NCBI GenBank assembly: GCA_003694355.1
Contig: RFKI01000063.1
Span: forward strand, 1-9,466
Length of the DNA: 9,466 nt
Reading direction: 5' to 3'
Origin: Bdellovibrio sp.
GTDB lineage: Bacteria > Bdellovibrionota > Bdellovibrionia > Bdellovibrionales > UBA1609
A program made the translations under genes and the position numbers. Each line of letters starts with the position of its first letter. The first letter of the stretch is position 1. Positions 1-7,498 of the stretch are shown here, piece by piece. A model generated the notes under the pieces. It was not told the DNA's origin. It saw nothing but the letters and a program-made list of their open reading frames with translations, and searched no databases.

Positions 1-1005
1 CCGGGAGTCTCCTTTTTCTAGAGTTTCTTCCTGATAGGCTTGGCAAAGCAGAGCCAGGCAAAGGCGGTCGCAACCAGCAGCAGTTTCAATAACGTAAGGG
101 ATGTATTTTTTCTTAACTTCCTCATCAAAATACTCCAGCCGTTTCCCGCTGAATTTTTGATGTTGGCTAAGATCAAAGTCACTGCGATTATGAATGCCTT
201 CAAGTTCCTGCCAGCCAAAAGGGAATTGATACTGGATATCCACCGCAGCTTTTGCATAGTGGGCAAGCTCATCAGGACCATGTTCATGGAATCGTAAAGA
301 CTCTTTGTGGAATCCTAATTCCAGATAAAAGTTCCAGCGGGTTTCTTTCCACTGCTCAAACCACTTTTCATCTTCTCCGGGCCGAACAAAATACTGCATT
401 TCCATTTGCTCAAACTCTCGGGTGCGAAAAATAAAGTTTCCGGGAGTGATTTCATTTCGAAAGGATTTTCCTATTTGGGCAATTCCAAAGGGAATTTTTT
501 TTTTATCACTTATTTGAACATTTTCAAAATTAACAAAGATGCCTTGAGCGGTTTCAGGGCGCAGATAAACCACAGAACTTTCGTCTTCAACAGGTCCCAT
601 ATGGGTTTTGAACATCAGGTTAAACTGTCTGGGCTCTGTAATATTGGCTGAACCACACTGAGGACACACGAGCTTCCCTTCTTTTTCCTGGGCTTGGTCT
701 TGGCGGAAGCGGGCTTTGCAATCTTTGCAGTCCACTAAAGGGTCCGTGAACCCTTCCACATGCCCTGAGGCTTCCCAAACCTTGGGGTGCATTAAAATGG
801 AGGCATCCAGGCCCACGATGTCTCTTCGGCGGGTCATGGCTTTCCACCAGGCTTGTTTCACATTCCACTTAAACTGGGAGCCCAAAGGACCGTAATCCCA
901 GCAAGAGTTCAGGCCGCCGTAAATTTCACTGCTTTGGAAAACAAAGCCTCTTCTTTTGCATAAAGACACAAGGGTTTGAAGGTCTTTTAGGGGTTGGGAA
1001 GTCAT
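1..1005 (-). CDS. glyS: Glycyl-tRNA synthetase, single-chain alpha2 type (3' end outside window)
   Basis: This class II aminoacyl-tRNA synthetase joins glycine to tRNA-Gly in the cytoplasm. The minus-strand frame is open from ATG at 1005 to the window edge, giving 335 residues of a family usually about 450-500 long. Visible landmarks are [17 protein letters not shown] (residues 26-42), a zinc-ribbon-like pair CxxC at 93-96 and CPQC at 114-117, RPETAQGIF (149-157), motif 2 [18 protein letters not shown] (182-199) and motif 3 with a GCDR core near residue 315. The missing part is the C-terminal anticodon-binding domain. The sequence resembles Bacillus GlyQS rather than the two-subunit GlyQ/GlyS enzyme. 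The ATG is supported by AAGGAT eight bases upstream and a near-consensus promoter. It is transcribed divergently from ppdK. A run of ten A in the coding strand encodes Lys-Lys-Lys-Ile at about residues 168-171 without breaking the frame. The product call is secure; the symbol could equally be glyQS. Confidence 0.96.
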   Translation of the reverse strand, partial: MTSQPLKDLQTLVSLCKRRGFVFQSSEIYGGLNSCWDYGPLGSQFKWNVKQAWWKAMTRRRDIVGLDASILMHPKVWEASGHVEGFTDPLVDCKDCKARFRQDQAQEKEGKLVCPQCGSANITEPRQFNLMFKTHMGPVEDESSVVYLRPETAQGIFVNFENVQISDKKKIPFGIAQIGKSFRNEITPGNFIFRTREFEQMEMQYFVRPGEDEKWFEQWKETRWNFYLELGFHKESLRFHEHGPDELAHYAKAAVDIQYQFPFGWQELEGIHNRSDFDLSQHQKFSGKRLEYFDEEVKKKYIPYVIETAAGCDRLCLALLCQAYQEETLEKGDSR

Positions 1006-1013
1006 TTTTTTGC

Positions 1014-1019
1014 ATCCTT
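1014..1019 (-). promoter_or_regulatory. Ribosome binding site of glyS
   Basis: On the minus strand the bases read AAGGAT and end eight bases before the ATG at 1005. This supports that ATG as the start of glycyl-tRNA synthetase. Confidence 0.7.
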
Positions 1020-1043
1020 GTAAAAACTGAAGAAATTTTTTTC

Positions 1044-1072
1044 ATGATGGGCAAAGGCCTAAAGGGTGTCAA
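1044..1072 (-). promoter_or_regulatory. Sigma70-like promoter for glyS
   Basis: On the minus strand a perfect -35 box TTGACA (1067-1072) is followed by a 17-base spacer and a -10 box CATCAT (1044-1049, four of six matches to TATAAT). Transcription would start near 1037, giving a leader of roughly 30 bases before the glyS ATG at 1005. That is too short for a T-box or riboswitch. The position and spacing fit a housekeeping promoter; the assignment is by pattern only. Confidence 0.6.
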
Positions 1073-1094
1073 TGGATTTTCTTGAAGGATGAGC

Positions 1095-1112
1095 GATAAA
1101 CATCGCGTTATC
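1095..1112. repeat. Short inverted repeat GATAA-N8-TTATC in the divergent intergenic region
   Basis: Five-base arms GATAA (1095-1099) and TTATC (1108-1112) flank an 8-base spacer. It lies about 20 bases upstream of the glyS -35 box and 66 bases upstream of the ppdK start, where an operator could sit. The arms are short and such a match can occur by chance, so a regulatory role is speculative. Confidence 0.2.
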
Positions 1113-1165
1113 CATCGAGTTTTTCATTTAATTTTTATAGGACATTTCATACTATTTTTTGGAAA

Positions 1166-1171
1166 AAGGAG
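1166..1171 (+). promoter_or_regulatory. Ribosome binding site that sets the ppdK start at TTG 1179
   Basis: AAGGAG lies seven bases before TTG at 1179-1181. An in-frame ATG at 1089 has no spaced Shine-Dalgarno sequence and would add about 30 residues that PPDK proteins lack. The TTG is therefore the better start. Confidence 0.75.
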
Positions 1172-1178
1172 CTGTACT

Positions 1179-2786
1179 TTGAAATCCTCTCAGAAAAAAT
1201 ATGTTTATTTGTTTTCCGCAGATTTCACTGAAGGGCGTGCTGATATGAGGGACCTGTTGGGTGGCAAGGGAGCCAATCTGGCAGAGATGTCCAGTTTGGG
1301 GTTACCTGTTCCTCCAGGTTTTACAATCTCTACAGAGGCCTGCACACTTTTTTATCAAAAGGGCCAACAGCTTTCAGAAGAGGTGAAGGATCAAGTGAAA
1401 CAGGCCCTGGCTCATGTGGAAGAAGTGATGGGGCGTCGCCTGGGAGATAAAGAGAACCCTCTTCTTGTGAGTGTGCGCTCTGGTGCACGGGTGAGCATGC
1501 CAGGGATGATGGACACAGTTTTGAATTTGGGATTGAATGAGACCACTCTTCAGGGTCTTGAAAAAAAGTCTCCCCGATTTGCCTGGGACTCCTATCGTCG
1601 CTTCTTGCAGATGTACTCCAATGTGGTGATGGGGGTGAATGGTTCTTTGCTGGAAGTGAAACTTGAAGATTATAAGCATGATAAGGGCTATACAGAAGAT
1701 ACACAATTAACTGTAGAGGACCTACAAACGCTGGTTAAGGAGTTTAAACAACTCATAGTGAGTTTTGCTGGCCGTCCCGTTCCTGAGGACCCTTATGATC
1801 AGCTTTGGGAGGCTATTGAGGCCGTTTTTAGAAGCTGGAATACGCCTCGAGCCAAGACTTATAGGGAAATCAATCATATTCCAGAGGAGTGGGGTACAGC
1901 CGTCAATGTGCAAACCATGGTGTTTGGAAATCTCAGTGAAAGCTCAGGTACAGGAGTGGCTTTTTCAAGGGATCCGTCCACAGGAGAGCGGAAGTTTTTT
2001 GGTGAATATTTGATGAATGCTCAAGGTGAAGACGTGGTGGCGGGAATTCGAACTCCTTTGCCTTTAAGAAAAGCGGATGGGCCAGAATCTTTAGAGGCGT
2101 CTCTGCCAGATGTTTATAAAGAGTTAGAGCACATTTATCAAAAGCTGGAGAAGCATTATCGAGATATGCAAGATATGGAGTTCACCATTGAGGATGGCCG
2201 CTTGTGGATGTTGCAAACACGAAATGGGAAAAGGACGGCTCGAGCTGCCTTAAGGATGGCCTGCGACATGGTGGATGAGGGGTTGATAACTCCAGATGAA
2301 GCTTTACTCCGAGTAGATGCTGAGAGTTTAAACCAGTTATTGCATCCATCTTTAGACCCTCAAGCTCCGAAGGTTTTATTAACAAAAGGTTTGCCGGCCA
2401 GTCCTGGGGGGGCCTCTGGCCAGATTGTCTTTTCTTCTGAGGATGTGGTTCGAAAAGCAGCTCAGGGCATTCCAGTGATTCTTGTGCGCACAGAAACTTC
2501 TCCGGAAGATATTGAAGGTATGGTTCATGCTGAGGGCATTTTAACTTCACGAGGGGGAATGACTTCTCATGCGGCTGTTGTGGCTAGAGGCATGGGAAAA
2601 TGTTGTGTGGCAGGCTGTGAAGACGCTGTGGTCAGTTATGACAATAAAACTTTAAAAGTGGGAGATCGTGTTCTCCAAGAGGGGGATGTTATCACTTTGG
2701 ATGGATCCACCGGAGAGGTTTTTCTGGGAAAAGTGCCTAAGGTCGACCCTGTTTTAGACAAATATTTTGAACGCTTTATGGGATGA
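1179..2786 (+). CDS. ppdK: Pyruvate, phosphate dikinase, N-terminal part (ATP-grasp and phosphohistidine domains), ended by in-frame TGA
   Basis: This is the first 535 residues of PPDK, which interconverts ATP + pyruvate + phosphate and AMP + PEP + pyrophosphate through a phosphohistidine. The nucleotide-binding domain is recognisable by LLGGKGANLAEM (Lys30), SVRSGARVSMPGMMD (Arg100), AVFRSWNTPRA, GTAVNVQTMVFGN, SGTGVAFSRDPSTGE and EFTIEDGRLWMLQTRNGK (Glu334, Gln346). The swivelling domain follows with LPASPGGASG and GGMTSHAAVVARGMG, whose His464 is the phosphorylated residue. All expected catalytic residues of this half are present. The start is TTG 1179, with AAGGAG seven bases upstream. 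The chain ends FERFMG then TGA at 2784-2786. Homologues have Trp here and run on into the PEP-binding domain, and in this window the same frame continues with that domain. With the downstream part the gene spans 887 codons, close to the usual roughly 875. It may be a nonsense-mutated gene, a sequence error, or one subunit of a split enzyme. The family call is secure; the functional state is not. Confidence 0.93.
   Translation: MKSSQKKYVYLFSADFTEGRADMRDLLGGKGANLAEMSSLGLPVPPGFTISTEACTLFYQKGQQLSEEVKDQVKQALAHVEEVMGRRLGDKENPLLVSVRSGARVSMPGMMDTVLNLGLNETTLQGLEKKSPRFAWDSYRRFLQMYSNVVMGVNGSLLEVKLEDYKHDKGYTEDTQLTVEDLQTLVKEFKQLIVSFAGRPVPEDPYDQLWEAIEAVFRSWNTPRAKTYREINHIPEEWGTAVNVQTMVFGNLSESSGTGVAFSRDPSTGERKFFGEYLMNAQGEDVVAGIRTPLPLRKADGPESLEASLPDVYKELEHIYQKLEKHYRDMQDMEFTIEDGRLWMLQTRNGKRTARAALRMACDMVDEGLITPDEALLRVDAESLNQLLHPSLDPQAPKVLLTKGLPASPGGASGQIVFSSEDVVRKAAQGIPVILVRTETSPEDIEGMVHAEGILTSRGGMTSHAAVVARGMGKCCVAGCEDAVVSYDNKTLKVGDRVLQEGDVITLDGSTGEVFLGKVPKVDPVLDKYFERFMG
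2784..2786 (+). other. In-frame TGA inside ppdK at a conserved Trp position
   Basis: The reading frame on both sides of this TGA is the same and aligns without gaps to PPDK. The local peptide is FERFMG, stop, DNKKRALKVFCNADTP, where clostridial PPDK (from memory) reads FERIMV-W-ADKFRTLKVRTNADTP. One G-to-A change in TGG explains it. The stop lies in the linker between the phosphohistidine and PEP/pyruvate domains. The base after it is G. I see no SECIS-like element, but I could not fold the sequence. Confidence 0.9.
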
Positions 2787-2804
2787 GATAATAAAAAAAG
2801 AGCG

Positions 2805-3842
2805 TTGAAGGTTTTTTGTAATGCAGACACGCCTAAAGATGCGCATGTGGCTCGTCATTTTGGGGCTCAAGGAATTGGGTTATGCCGTACGGAACACATG
2901 TTTTTTTCAAAAGACCGTATTGATGTGATGAGATCCATGATTTTTGCGGACACAGCGGAAAAAAGAAAAGGAGCTTTGGAAAAATTATTGCCCATGCAAA
3001 GAGAGGACTTCTTGGGTTTATTTAAGGAGATGGATGGGCTTCCTGTAACCATTCGCCTTTTGGATCCGCCACTGCATGAGTTTTTACCGCATACTCAAAA
3101 AGAAACGGAAGAGCTGGCGCAAAAATTAGAGTTACCTCTTTCTTTGCTGCAAGCCCGGATTCAAAGTCTTCGGGAAGCGAATCCCATGTTGGGCCATCGA
3201 GGATGTCGCTTGGCTCTAACTTATCCAGAAATTTATCAAATGCAGGCGAAAGCCATTGCTGAGGCGGCCTGTGAGGCCTCTCAGGCTGGTGTTCAAATTT
3301 TCCCAGAGATCATGATCCCTCTTGTGGTATTTAAAGCGAAACTGGAAATTTTAAAGAATCTTGTGGAACAAGAAGTTAAAAGCGTCTTGAAAGATCGCGG
3401 TCTTGAGATGCGAGTTTTGGTGGGGACCATGATTGAGTTGCCGCGAGCAGCTATCACTGCAGATAAGATAGCTCAAGTGGCTGACTTTTTTAGCTTTGGG
3501 ACCAACGACCTCACACAGACCACTTTGGGCATTTCTCGTGATGATGCGGCTCGATTTATTGGGAGTTATGTGAATGAGGGTATCTTTTCAAAAGACCCTT
3601 TTAGCAGTCTGGATCAAGAGGGCGTGGGGGCCTTGATCCGTTGGGCGGTTCAAAAAGGTCGTCAGACCAATCCACAGTTAAAATTAGGAGTTTGTGGTGA
3701 ACATGGGGGGGATCCTATGAGCATTGATTTTTTTCATAAGATAGGTCTTGATTATGTCAGTTGTTCTCCTTACCGTGTTCCTGTAGCACGACTATCCGCT
3801 GCTCAGGCAGCCGTTCGATATCAGCAAGAGGGGATAAAGTGA
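2805..3842 (+). CDS. ppdK: Pyruvate, phosphate dikinase, C-terminal part (PEP/pyruvate-binding TIM barrel)
   Basis: This is the second part of PPDK, the PEP-utilising barrel that exchanges the phosphoryl group between the phosphohistidine and pyruvate. Numbered from TTG 2805 it has 345 residues. Landmarks are NADTP, GIGLCRTEHMFF (Arg28), IRLLDPPLHEF (Arg84), NPMLGHRGCRLA, GTMIELPRAA (Glu211), FFSFGTNDLTQ (Asn234) and GVCGEHGGDP with the catalytic Cys297 (Cys831 in the clostridial enzyme). The end, YVSCSPYRVPVARLSAAQAAVRYQ, is the normal PPDK C-terminus, so nothing is missing downstream. It is in the same frame as the upstream part, 18 bases after the TGA. TTG is the first possible start, but only AGAG two bases before it resembles a ribosome site, so independent initiation looks poor. 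The TGA stop overlaps the smc start as GTGA. Conservation of every key residue argues against long-standing decay. Confidence 0.9.
   Translation: MKVFCNADTPKDAHVARHFGAQGIGLCRTEHMFFSKDRIDVMRSMIFADTAEKRKGALEKLLPMQREDFLGLFKEMDGLPVTIRLLDPPLHEFLPHTQKETEELAQKLELPLSLLQARIQSLREANPMLGHRGCRLALTYPEIYQMQAKAIAEAACEASQAGVQIFPEIMIPLVVFKAKLEILKNLVEQEVKSVLKDRGLEMRVLVGTMIELPRAAITADKIAQVADFFSFGTNDLTQTTLGISRDDAARFIGSYVNEGIFSKDPFSSLDQEGVGALIRWAVQKGRQTNPQLKLGVCGEHGGDPMSIDFFHKIGLDYVSCSPYRVPVARLSAAQAAVRYQQEGIK
3828..3833 (+). promoter_or_regulatory. Ribosome binding site of smc inside the end of ppdK
   Basis: GAGGGG lies five bases before GTG 3839. It supports the overlapping GTG rather than an in-frame ATG at 3761, which would add 26 unrelated residues encoded within ppdK. 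Confidence 0.6.
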
Positions 3843-6800
3843 GAATAAAAAAACTGGAACTTTTAGGGTTTAAGTCTTTTAAAGACCGTACGGTAATTCA
3901 CTTTGACAAAGGAATAACGGGCATTGTGGGGCCGAATGGTTGTGGAAAGTCTAACATTGTTGATGCTCTGATCTGGGTCATGGGAGAGATGTCTGCGAAG
4001 CACTTAAGGGGCTCTTCCATGGAGGATGTGATTTTTGCTGGTTCTGAGGACTATGCTCCCATGGGCTTTGCAGAGGTTTCATTGACTTTGGAAAATGATG
4101 ACGGCCCTTTTCCTGCAAAATATAGTCGCTTTTCAGAGATCATGGTCACTCGTCGTCTTCATCGATCTGGAGAGTCAGAATATCTTATAAATAAAGAGCC
4201 AGCTCGTCTTAGAGATATTCAGGAAATCTTTATGGATACAGGTGCTGGTTCAAAAGGGTTTTCTATTATTGAGCAGGGAGCTATTGGAAAAATTATTACA
4301 GCTAAGCCTGAAGATCGCAGGGTGTTGATCGAAGAAGCAGCAGGCATTACCAAATTCAAAGTTCGAAAAAAAGAATCCCAACGAAAATTGGCGGCCACAG
4401 AGCAGAACCTTGTACGCTTGCAGGATATTATTGGCGAGCAAAAACGTCAGTTAGATAGTTTGCAAAGGCAAGCCAAGCGGGCAGAACGCTACCGCAAGTT
4501 AAAAAATAAAATCCAAAAAATGGAGTTGTGGGTGAGTGCCACTCAATATAAAGAACTCCATGAAGAGCGTCTTGATGTTGAAAGAAAACTGGAGGAACTC
4601 AAAACACAGGAAGAAGCTTCTTCGGCGAAGTTGCATCAGTTGGAAAGTGAACTTGAAACTTTAAAACTTCAAATGGCGGAAAAAGAAAGTCAGGTAACTT
4701 CTCGACAGGAAGAATACCAAAAGGCCCAGGAAGCCGTTCGCCAATTGGAAACGGAAATTCGTGAACTCCAGTTTGAAGCCGAGCAAGCCCGCAGAAATAA
4801 AGAAATGACGGGCTCTCTTTTGGAGCAATACTTGGCTCGACAATCTGCTTTAAAAAAGGATCTCGAGGATTTAACGGAGAAATGGCAGCAATTAAAAGAT
4901 CAGTATCAACAAACAGAACAACAATTGACGGTTAAAAAAGAAAAGTATCAGCAGATTCAAGAGAGGATTCATCGTAGTGATGAGGCTTTGACCCAAAAAA
5001 GAAGAGAAATGCTAACTGTGGCTCAAAGTGAAACTCATATGGAAGCTGAATTAAAAGGACTTCTGTCCCAGGAAGAAGAAGTTAAGGGTCAAGTGGAGCG
5101 GGCTCAAGAGTTGTTCACAGAGCTTCAGTCAAAAGAAAATGAGTTCTTAAGAAACTACAAAGCCTTGGCTAAAAAATTGGAATCAGAAAGGCAGCTCCAG
5201 CTTGAAATTGTAAGGGATGTGGAAAATCTGGAAAGCAATCTAAAGATTATAAAAGAGAAAAAAGAACATAAGTTACAAGAGGTCACAGAGTTCAAAGACC
5301 GTTTGAATGAAGTGTCCAGTCGTCTTTATGGTTTGGAGAACCTACACTCCAACTTTGAGGGTTTTCAGGAAGGCGTAAAGAGCATTATGATGTGGCAGCG
5401 CCAGAAGGCAGAGCTTTCTCCTGACGGGCAAGTGCATTTTCAACCTGTTGCTGAGCTTGTAGAGGTACCCGCAAAGTATGAGTTGGCTATGGAGGCCGCA
5501 TTAGGGCAGCGTCTTCAATTGTTGGTGGGAGAGAGTGAACAGGAGGCCTTGGAGGCCTTGTCTTATTTGAAGGAAAAGCATTCAGGGCGCTCCAGCTTTT
5601 TTGTTCATAAAGCTTCTGATGTGGCTGAGGTTCCCGAGGCCCTCTTAAATGAAGATGGAGTGGACTCTTATCTATTGGATGTGGTGCAGGTTCCTTCTGA
5701 TTGGCGACAACAAGTGGCTTATTTCTTAAAAGATATTATTGTTGTGGATTCCTTGCGAACCGCTCTTCAGCTTCGAAGCCGTTATTCCCAATACACCTTT
5801 GTCACTCTTGATGGTGATACCTTAACACCAGATGGGGTTATTACAGGAGGGGCGAGTGAAAGTGCGGCTTCAGGAGTTTTAAAAAGAAGAAGAGAGATTA
5901 AGGAACTTTCCTTGCAGCGAGAAGAGGCTAGTGGGAAGCTGGCTTTAGCCCAAGAAGCTCTTAAAAAGTTGGAAGCTGAAGAAAAGGCTTTGGAAAAGGA
6001 CTTAGGAGAAGCGCTTAAAAAAAGTACTGAAAAAGAAGTGCAGCTGGCTGAGTTAAAGAAAGATGTGGAGAGAGCTGAAACGGAATTAAAAAATGTTCAG
6101 CAGGCGATAGAAAGTCAAAATAAGGAAAAAAATCACCTTCAGGAAAAGTGGCAACAGCTGCGAAGAAAAATAGAAGAACTGTCTGAGGCTCGAGAAAAAG
6201 CCAAAAATCAACTCATTAGCCTGGAGCACGAGGTTCACTCTCTTACAGAGGCCCTTCAAAGTGCTCGAGAAGGGGTTGAGCATCAACAAGAAGAAGTGAC
6301 ACAGATTCAGGTGAAGTTGGCTTCAGAAGGTCAGGAAATTGAGGGCGTGGAACGCCAAAAAGAAATGTTGGAAAAATCTCTGGAAGAGGTGAGTCGGCAA
6401 ATTCAAGTCATGCAAGAAGAAACAGAGAAGAATAAAGAGTCTTTATCTTCACACCAAATGTTGATTGAAAGAACTCAGGTGGATCTGGAAAAAATGATTT
6501 TCGAAGCGGAAGAAGCAGAGAAAATGGTGGCCCTTGCCAGGAACGAATATGAAGAGTTTGCCGCTTCTTCTCGTTCAAAAGAAGAGTATTTATCTCAGTC
6601 ATTGAGGTCTTTAAGTGAGTTTCAAACACAACTAAATGAGACTCGGATTCATTTAGAGCAACTGCGAATGAAAGAACAGTATCTTCTGGATCAGATTCAT
6701 GAAAAATACATGGTGCCTCTTCAAGAGCAGTATCGAAGTATTTTGGAACAAGGACCTTATGTGGTAGAGAGCGGGGAGGAACAAGACAGTTCTTCTCAAC

Positions 6801-7486
6801 AAAAAGACCCTCAGCCAGAGGCCTTACAGGAAGAGCTGGAAGATTTGAGGCGGAAGTTAAGTCGTATTGGAGAAGTCAACTTGGCCGCTATTGAAGAGTA
6901 TGATGAGTTGGCCTCTCGGTATGAGTTCTTATCTCAGCAACATCAAGACTTGCTTGAAGCTAAAGAACAGTTAAAGAAGGTGATCGAGAGAATCAATCGT
7001 ATTTGTACACGCCGTTTTAAGGAAACTTTTGATCAAGTGAATGAGCGCTTTATGAAAGTCTTTCCTGTTTTATTCGGAGGCGGAGAGGCTCGTCTGGTGC
7101 TTGTCGAGAATGAAGAAAAGGGAGAAATGGGAATTGATATTATCGCAAAGCCTCCAGGGAAAAAATTGCAAAATGTCAGTTTATTATCAGGCGGCGAGAA
7201 GGCTTTAACAGCTGTTTCTTTAATCTTTTCCATTTTCCTTGTGAAACCCTCTCCTTTTTGTTTGCTGGATGAGGTGGATGCACCATTGGATGATGCCAAT
7301 GTTTTCCGATTTAACGATTTGGTTCGGGAAATGGCAAAACGCAGCCAGATTATTGTAGTCACTCACAACAAACACACCATGAAGGTCAATAATAAGCTTT
7401 TTGGGGTCACAATGCAGGAGAAGGGTGTTTCGAAAATGGTCTCTGTCAGTTTGGATGAAGCTGTGAAAGTTGCAGAAAACAGTTAA
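3839..7486 (+). CDS. smc: Chromosome segregation/condensation ATPase SMC
   Basis: SMC is the DNA-organising ATPase that, with ScpA and ScpB, forms the bacterial condensin. The protein has 1215 residues, near the usual 1150-1200, and shows the full architecture. The N-terminal head has Walker A GPNGCGKS (31-38) and the Q-loop IIEQGAIGKI (Gln146). A first coiled coil spans about 165-490. The hinge covers about 495-670 and includes ENLHSNFEGFQEGVKS and TLDGDTLTPDGVITGG. A return coil runs to about 1000. The C-terminal head has the ABC signature LSGGEK (1116-1121), Walker B FCLLDEVDAPLDD with catalytic Glu1145, and IIVVTHNKHTM. The coils are rich in Glu, Lys and Gln. The start is GTG 3839, because LELLGFKSFKD follows immediately as in other SMCs and the codon overlaps the ppdK stop, suggesting translational coupling. 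scpA and scpB are not in the window. No MukB-like features are present. It is intact, with no missing motif. Confidence 0.98.
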   Translation: MRIKKLELLGFKSFKDRTVIHFDKGITGIVGPNGCGKSNIVDALIWVMGEMSAKHLRGSSMEDVIFAGSEDYAPMGFAEVSLTLENDDGPFPAKYSRFSEIMVTRRLHRSGESEYLINKEPARLRDIQEIFMDTGAGSKGFSIIEQGAIGKIITAKPEDRRVLIEEAAGITKFKVRKKESQRKLAATEQNLVRLQDIIGEQKRQLDSLQRQAKRAERYRKLKNKIQKMELWVSATQYKELHEERLDVERKLEELKTQEEASSAKLHQLESELETLKLQMAEKESQVTSRQEEYQKAQEAVRQLETEIRELQFEAEQARRNKEMTGSLLEQYLARQSALKKDLEDLTEKWQQLKDQYQQTEQQLTVKKEKYQQIQERIHRSDEALTQKRREMLTVAQSETHMEAELKGLLSQEEEVKGQVERAQELFTELQSKENEFLRNYKALAKKLESERQLQLEIVRDVENLESNLKIIKEKKEHKLQEVTEFKDRLNEVSSRLYGLENLHSNFEGFQEGVKSIMMWQRQKAELSPDGQVHFQPVAELVEVPAKYELAMEAALGQRLQLLVGESEQEALEALSYLKEKHSGRSSFFVHKASDVAEVPEALLNEDGVDSYLLDVVQVPSDWRQQVAYFLKDIIVVDSLRTALQLRSRYSQYTFVTLDGDTLTPDGVITGGASESAASGVLKRRREIKELSLQREEASGKLALAQEALKKLEAEEKALEKDLGEALKKSTEKEVQLAELKKDVERAETELKNVQQAIESQNKEKNHLQEKWQQLRRKIEELSEAREKAKNQLISLEHEVHSLTEALQSAREGVEHQQEEVTQIQVKLASEGQEIEGVERQKEMLEKSLEEVSRQIQVMQEETEKNKESLSSHQMLIERTQVDLEKMIFEAEEAEKMVALARNEYEEFAASSRSKEEYLSQSLRSLSEFQTQLNETRIHLEQLRMKEQYLLDQIHEKYMVPLQEQYRSILEQGPYVVESGEEQDSSSQQKDPQPEALQEELEDLRRKLSRIGEVNLAAIEEYDELASRYEFLSQQHQDLLEAKEQLKKVIERINRICTRRFKETFDQVNERFMKVFPVLFGGGEARLVLVENEEKGEMGIDIIAKPPGKKLQNVSLLSGGEKALTAVSLIFSIFLVKPSPFCLLDEVDAPLDDANVFRFNDLVREMAKRSQIIVVTHNKHTMKVNNKLFGVTMQEKGVSKMVSVSLDEAVKVAENS

Positions 7487-7491
7487 GGAGG
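7485..7491 (+). promoter_or_regulatory. Strong ribosome binding site of ftsY, overlapping the smc stop
   Basis: AAGGAGG begins inside the smc TAA stop and ends seven bases before ATG 7499. This favours ATG over the in-frame TTG at 7496, three bases earlier, and implies efficient translation. Confidence 0.8.
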
Positions 7492-7498
7492 CAATTTG

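Noticed and set aside
1108..1153. Sigma70 promoter for ppdK using TATAGG or CATACT as -10
   Set aside because: No acceptable -35 box lies 16-18 bases upstream of either. It is too weak to list as a feature.
1089..1178. N-terminal hydrophobic extension or signal peptide on PPDK from ATG 1089
   Set aside because: PPDK is cytoplasmic and homologues begin near residue 1 of the TTG 1179 form. ATG 1089 has no properly spaced ribosome site, whereas TTG 1179 has AAGGAG at seven bases.
1330..1706. Antisense open frames over ppdK
   Set aside because: They lie opposite a highly conserved coding region, have low-complexity composition and no recognisable domain. They are shadows of the real gene.
2784..2786. 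TGA read as Trp through a reassigned genetic code
   Set aside because: Trp is encoded by TGG in glyS, ppdK, smc, ftsY and the transporter gene. No other conserved frame here contains TGA, and the ppdK terminal TGA is used as a stop overlapping the smc start.
2784..2786. Selenocysteine codon
   Set aside because: The aligned residue in relatives is Trp, not Cys, it is not a catalytic site, and no SECIS-like element was apparent by eye.
3761..3838. Longer SMC starting at ATG 3761
   Set aside because: The extra 26 residues are an out-of-frame reading of the conserved ppdK end and do not resemble SMC. GTG 3839 gives the standard SMC N-terminus.
4500..6800. Internal repeats or a repeat-protein region in smc
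   Set aside because: The repetitive Glu/Lys/Gln-rich pattern is the SMC coiled coil, not a tandem repeat.
7033..7362. Antisense open frame over the smc C-terminal head
   Set aside because: It is opposite the ABC signature and Walker B region and shows no domain of its own.
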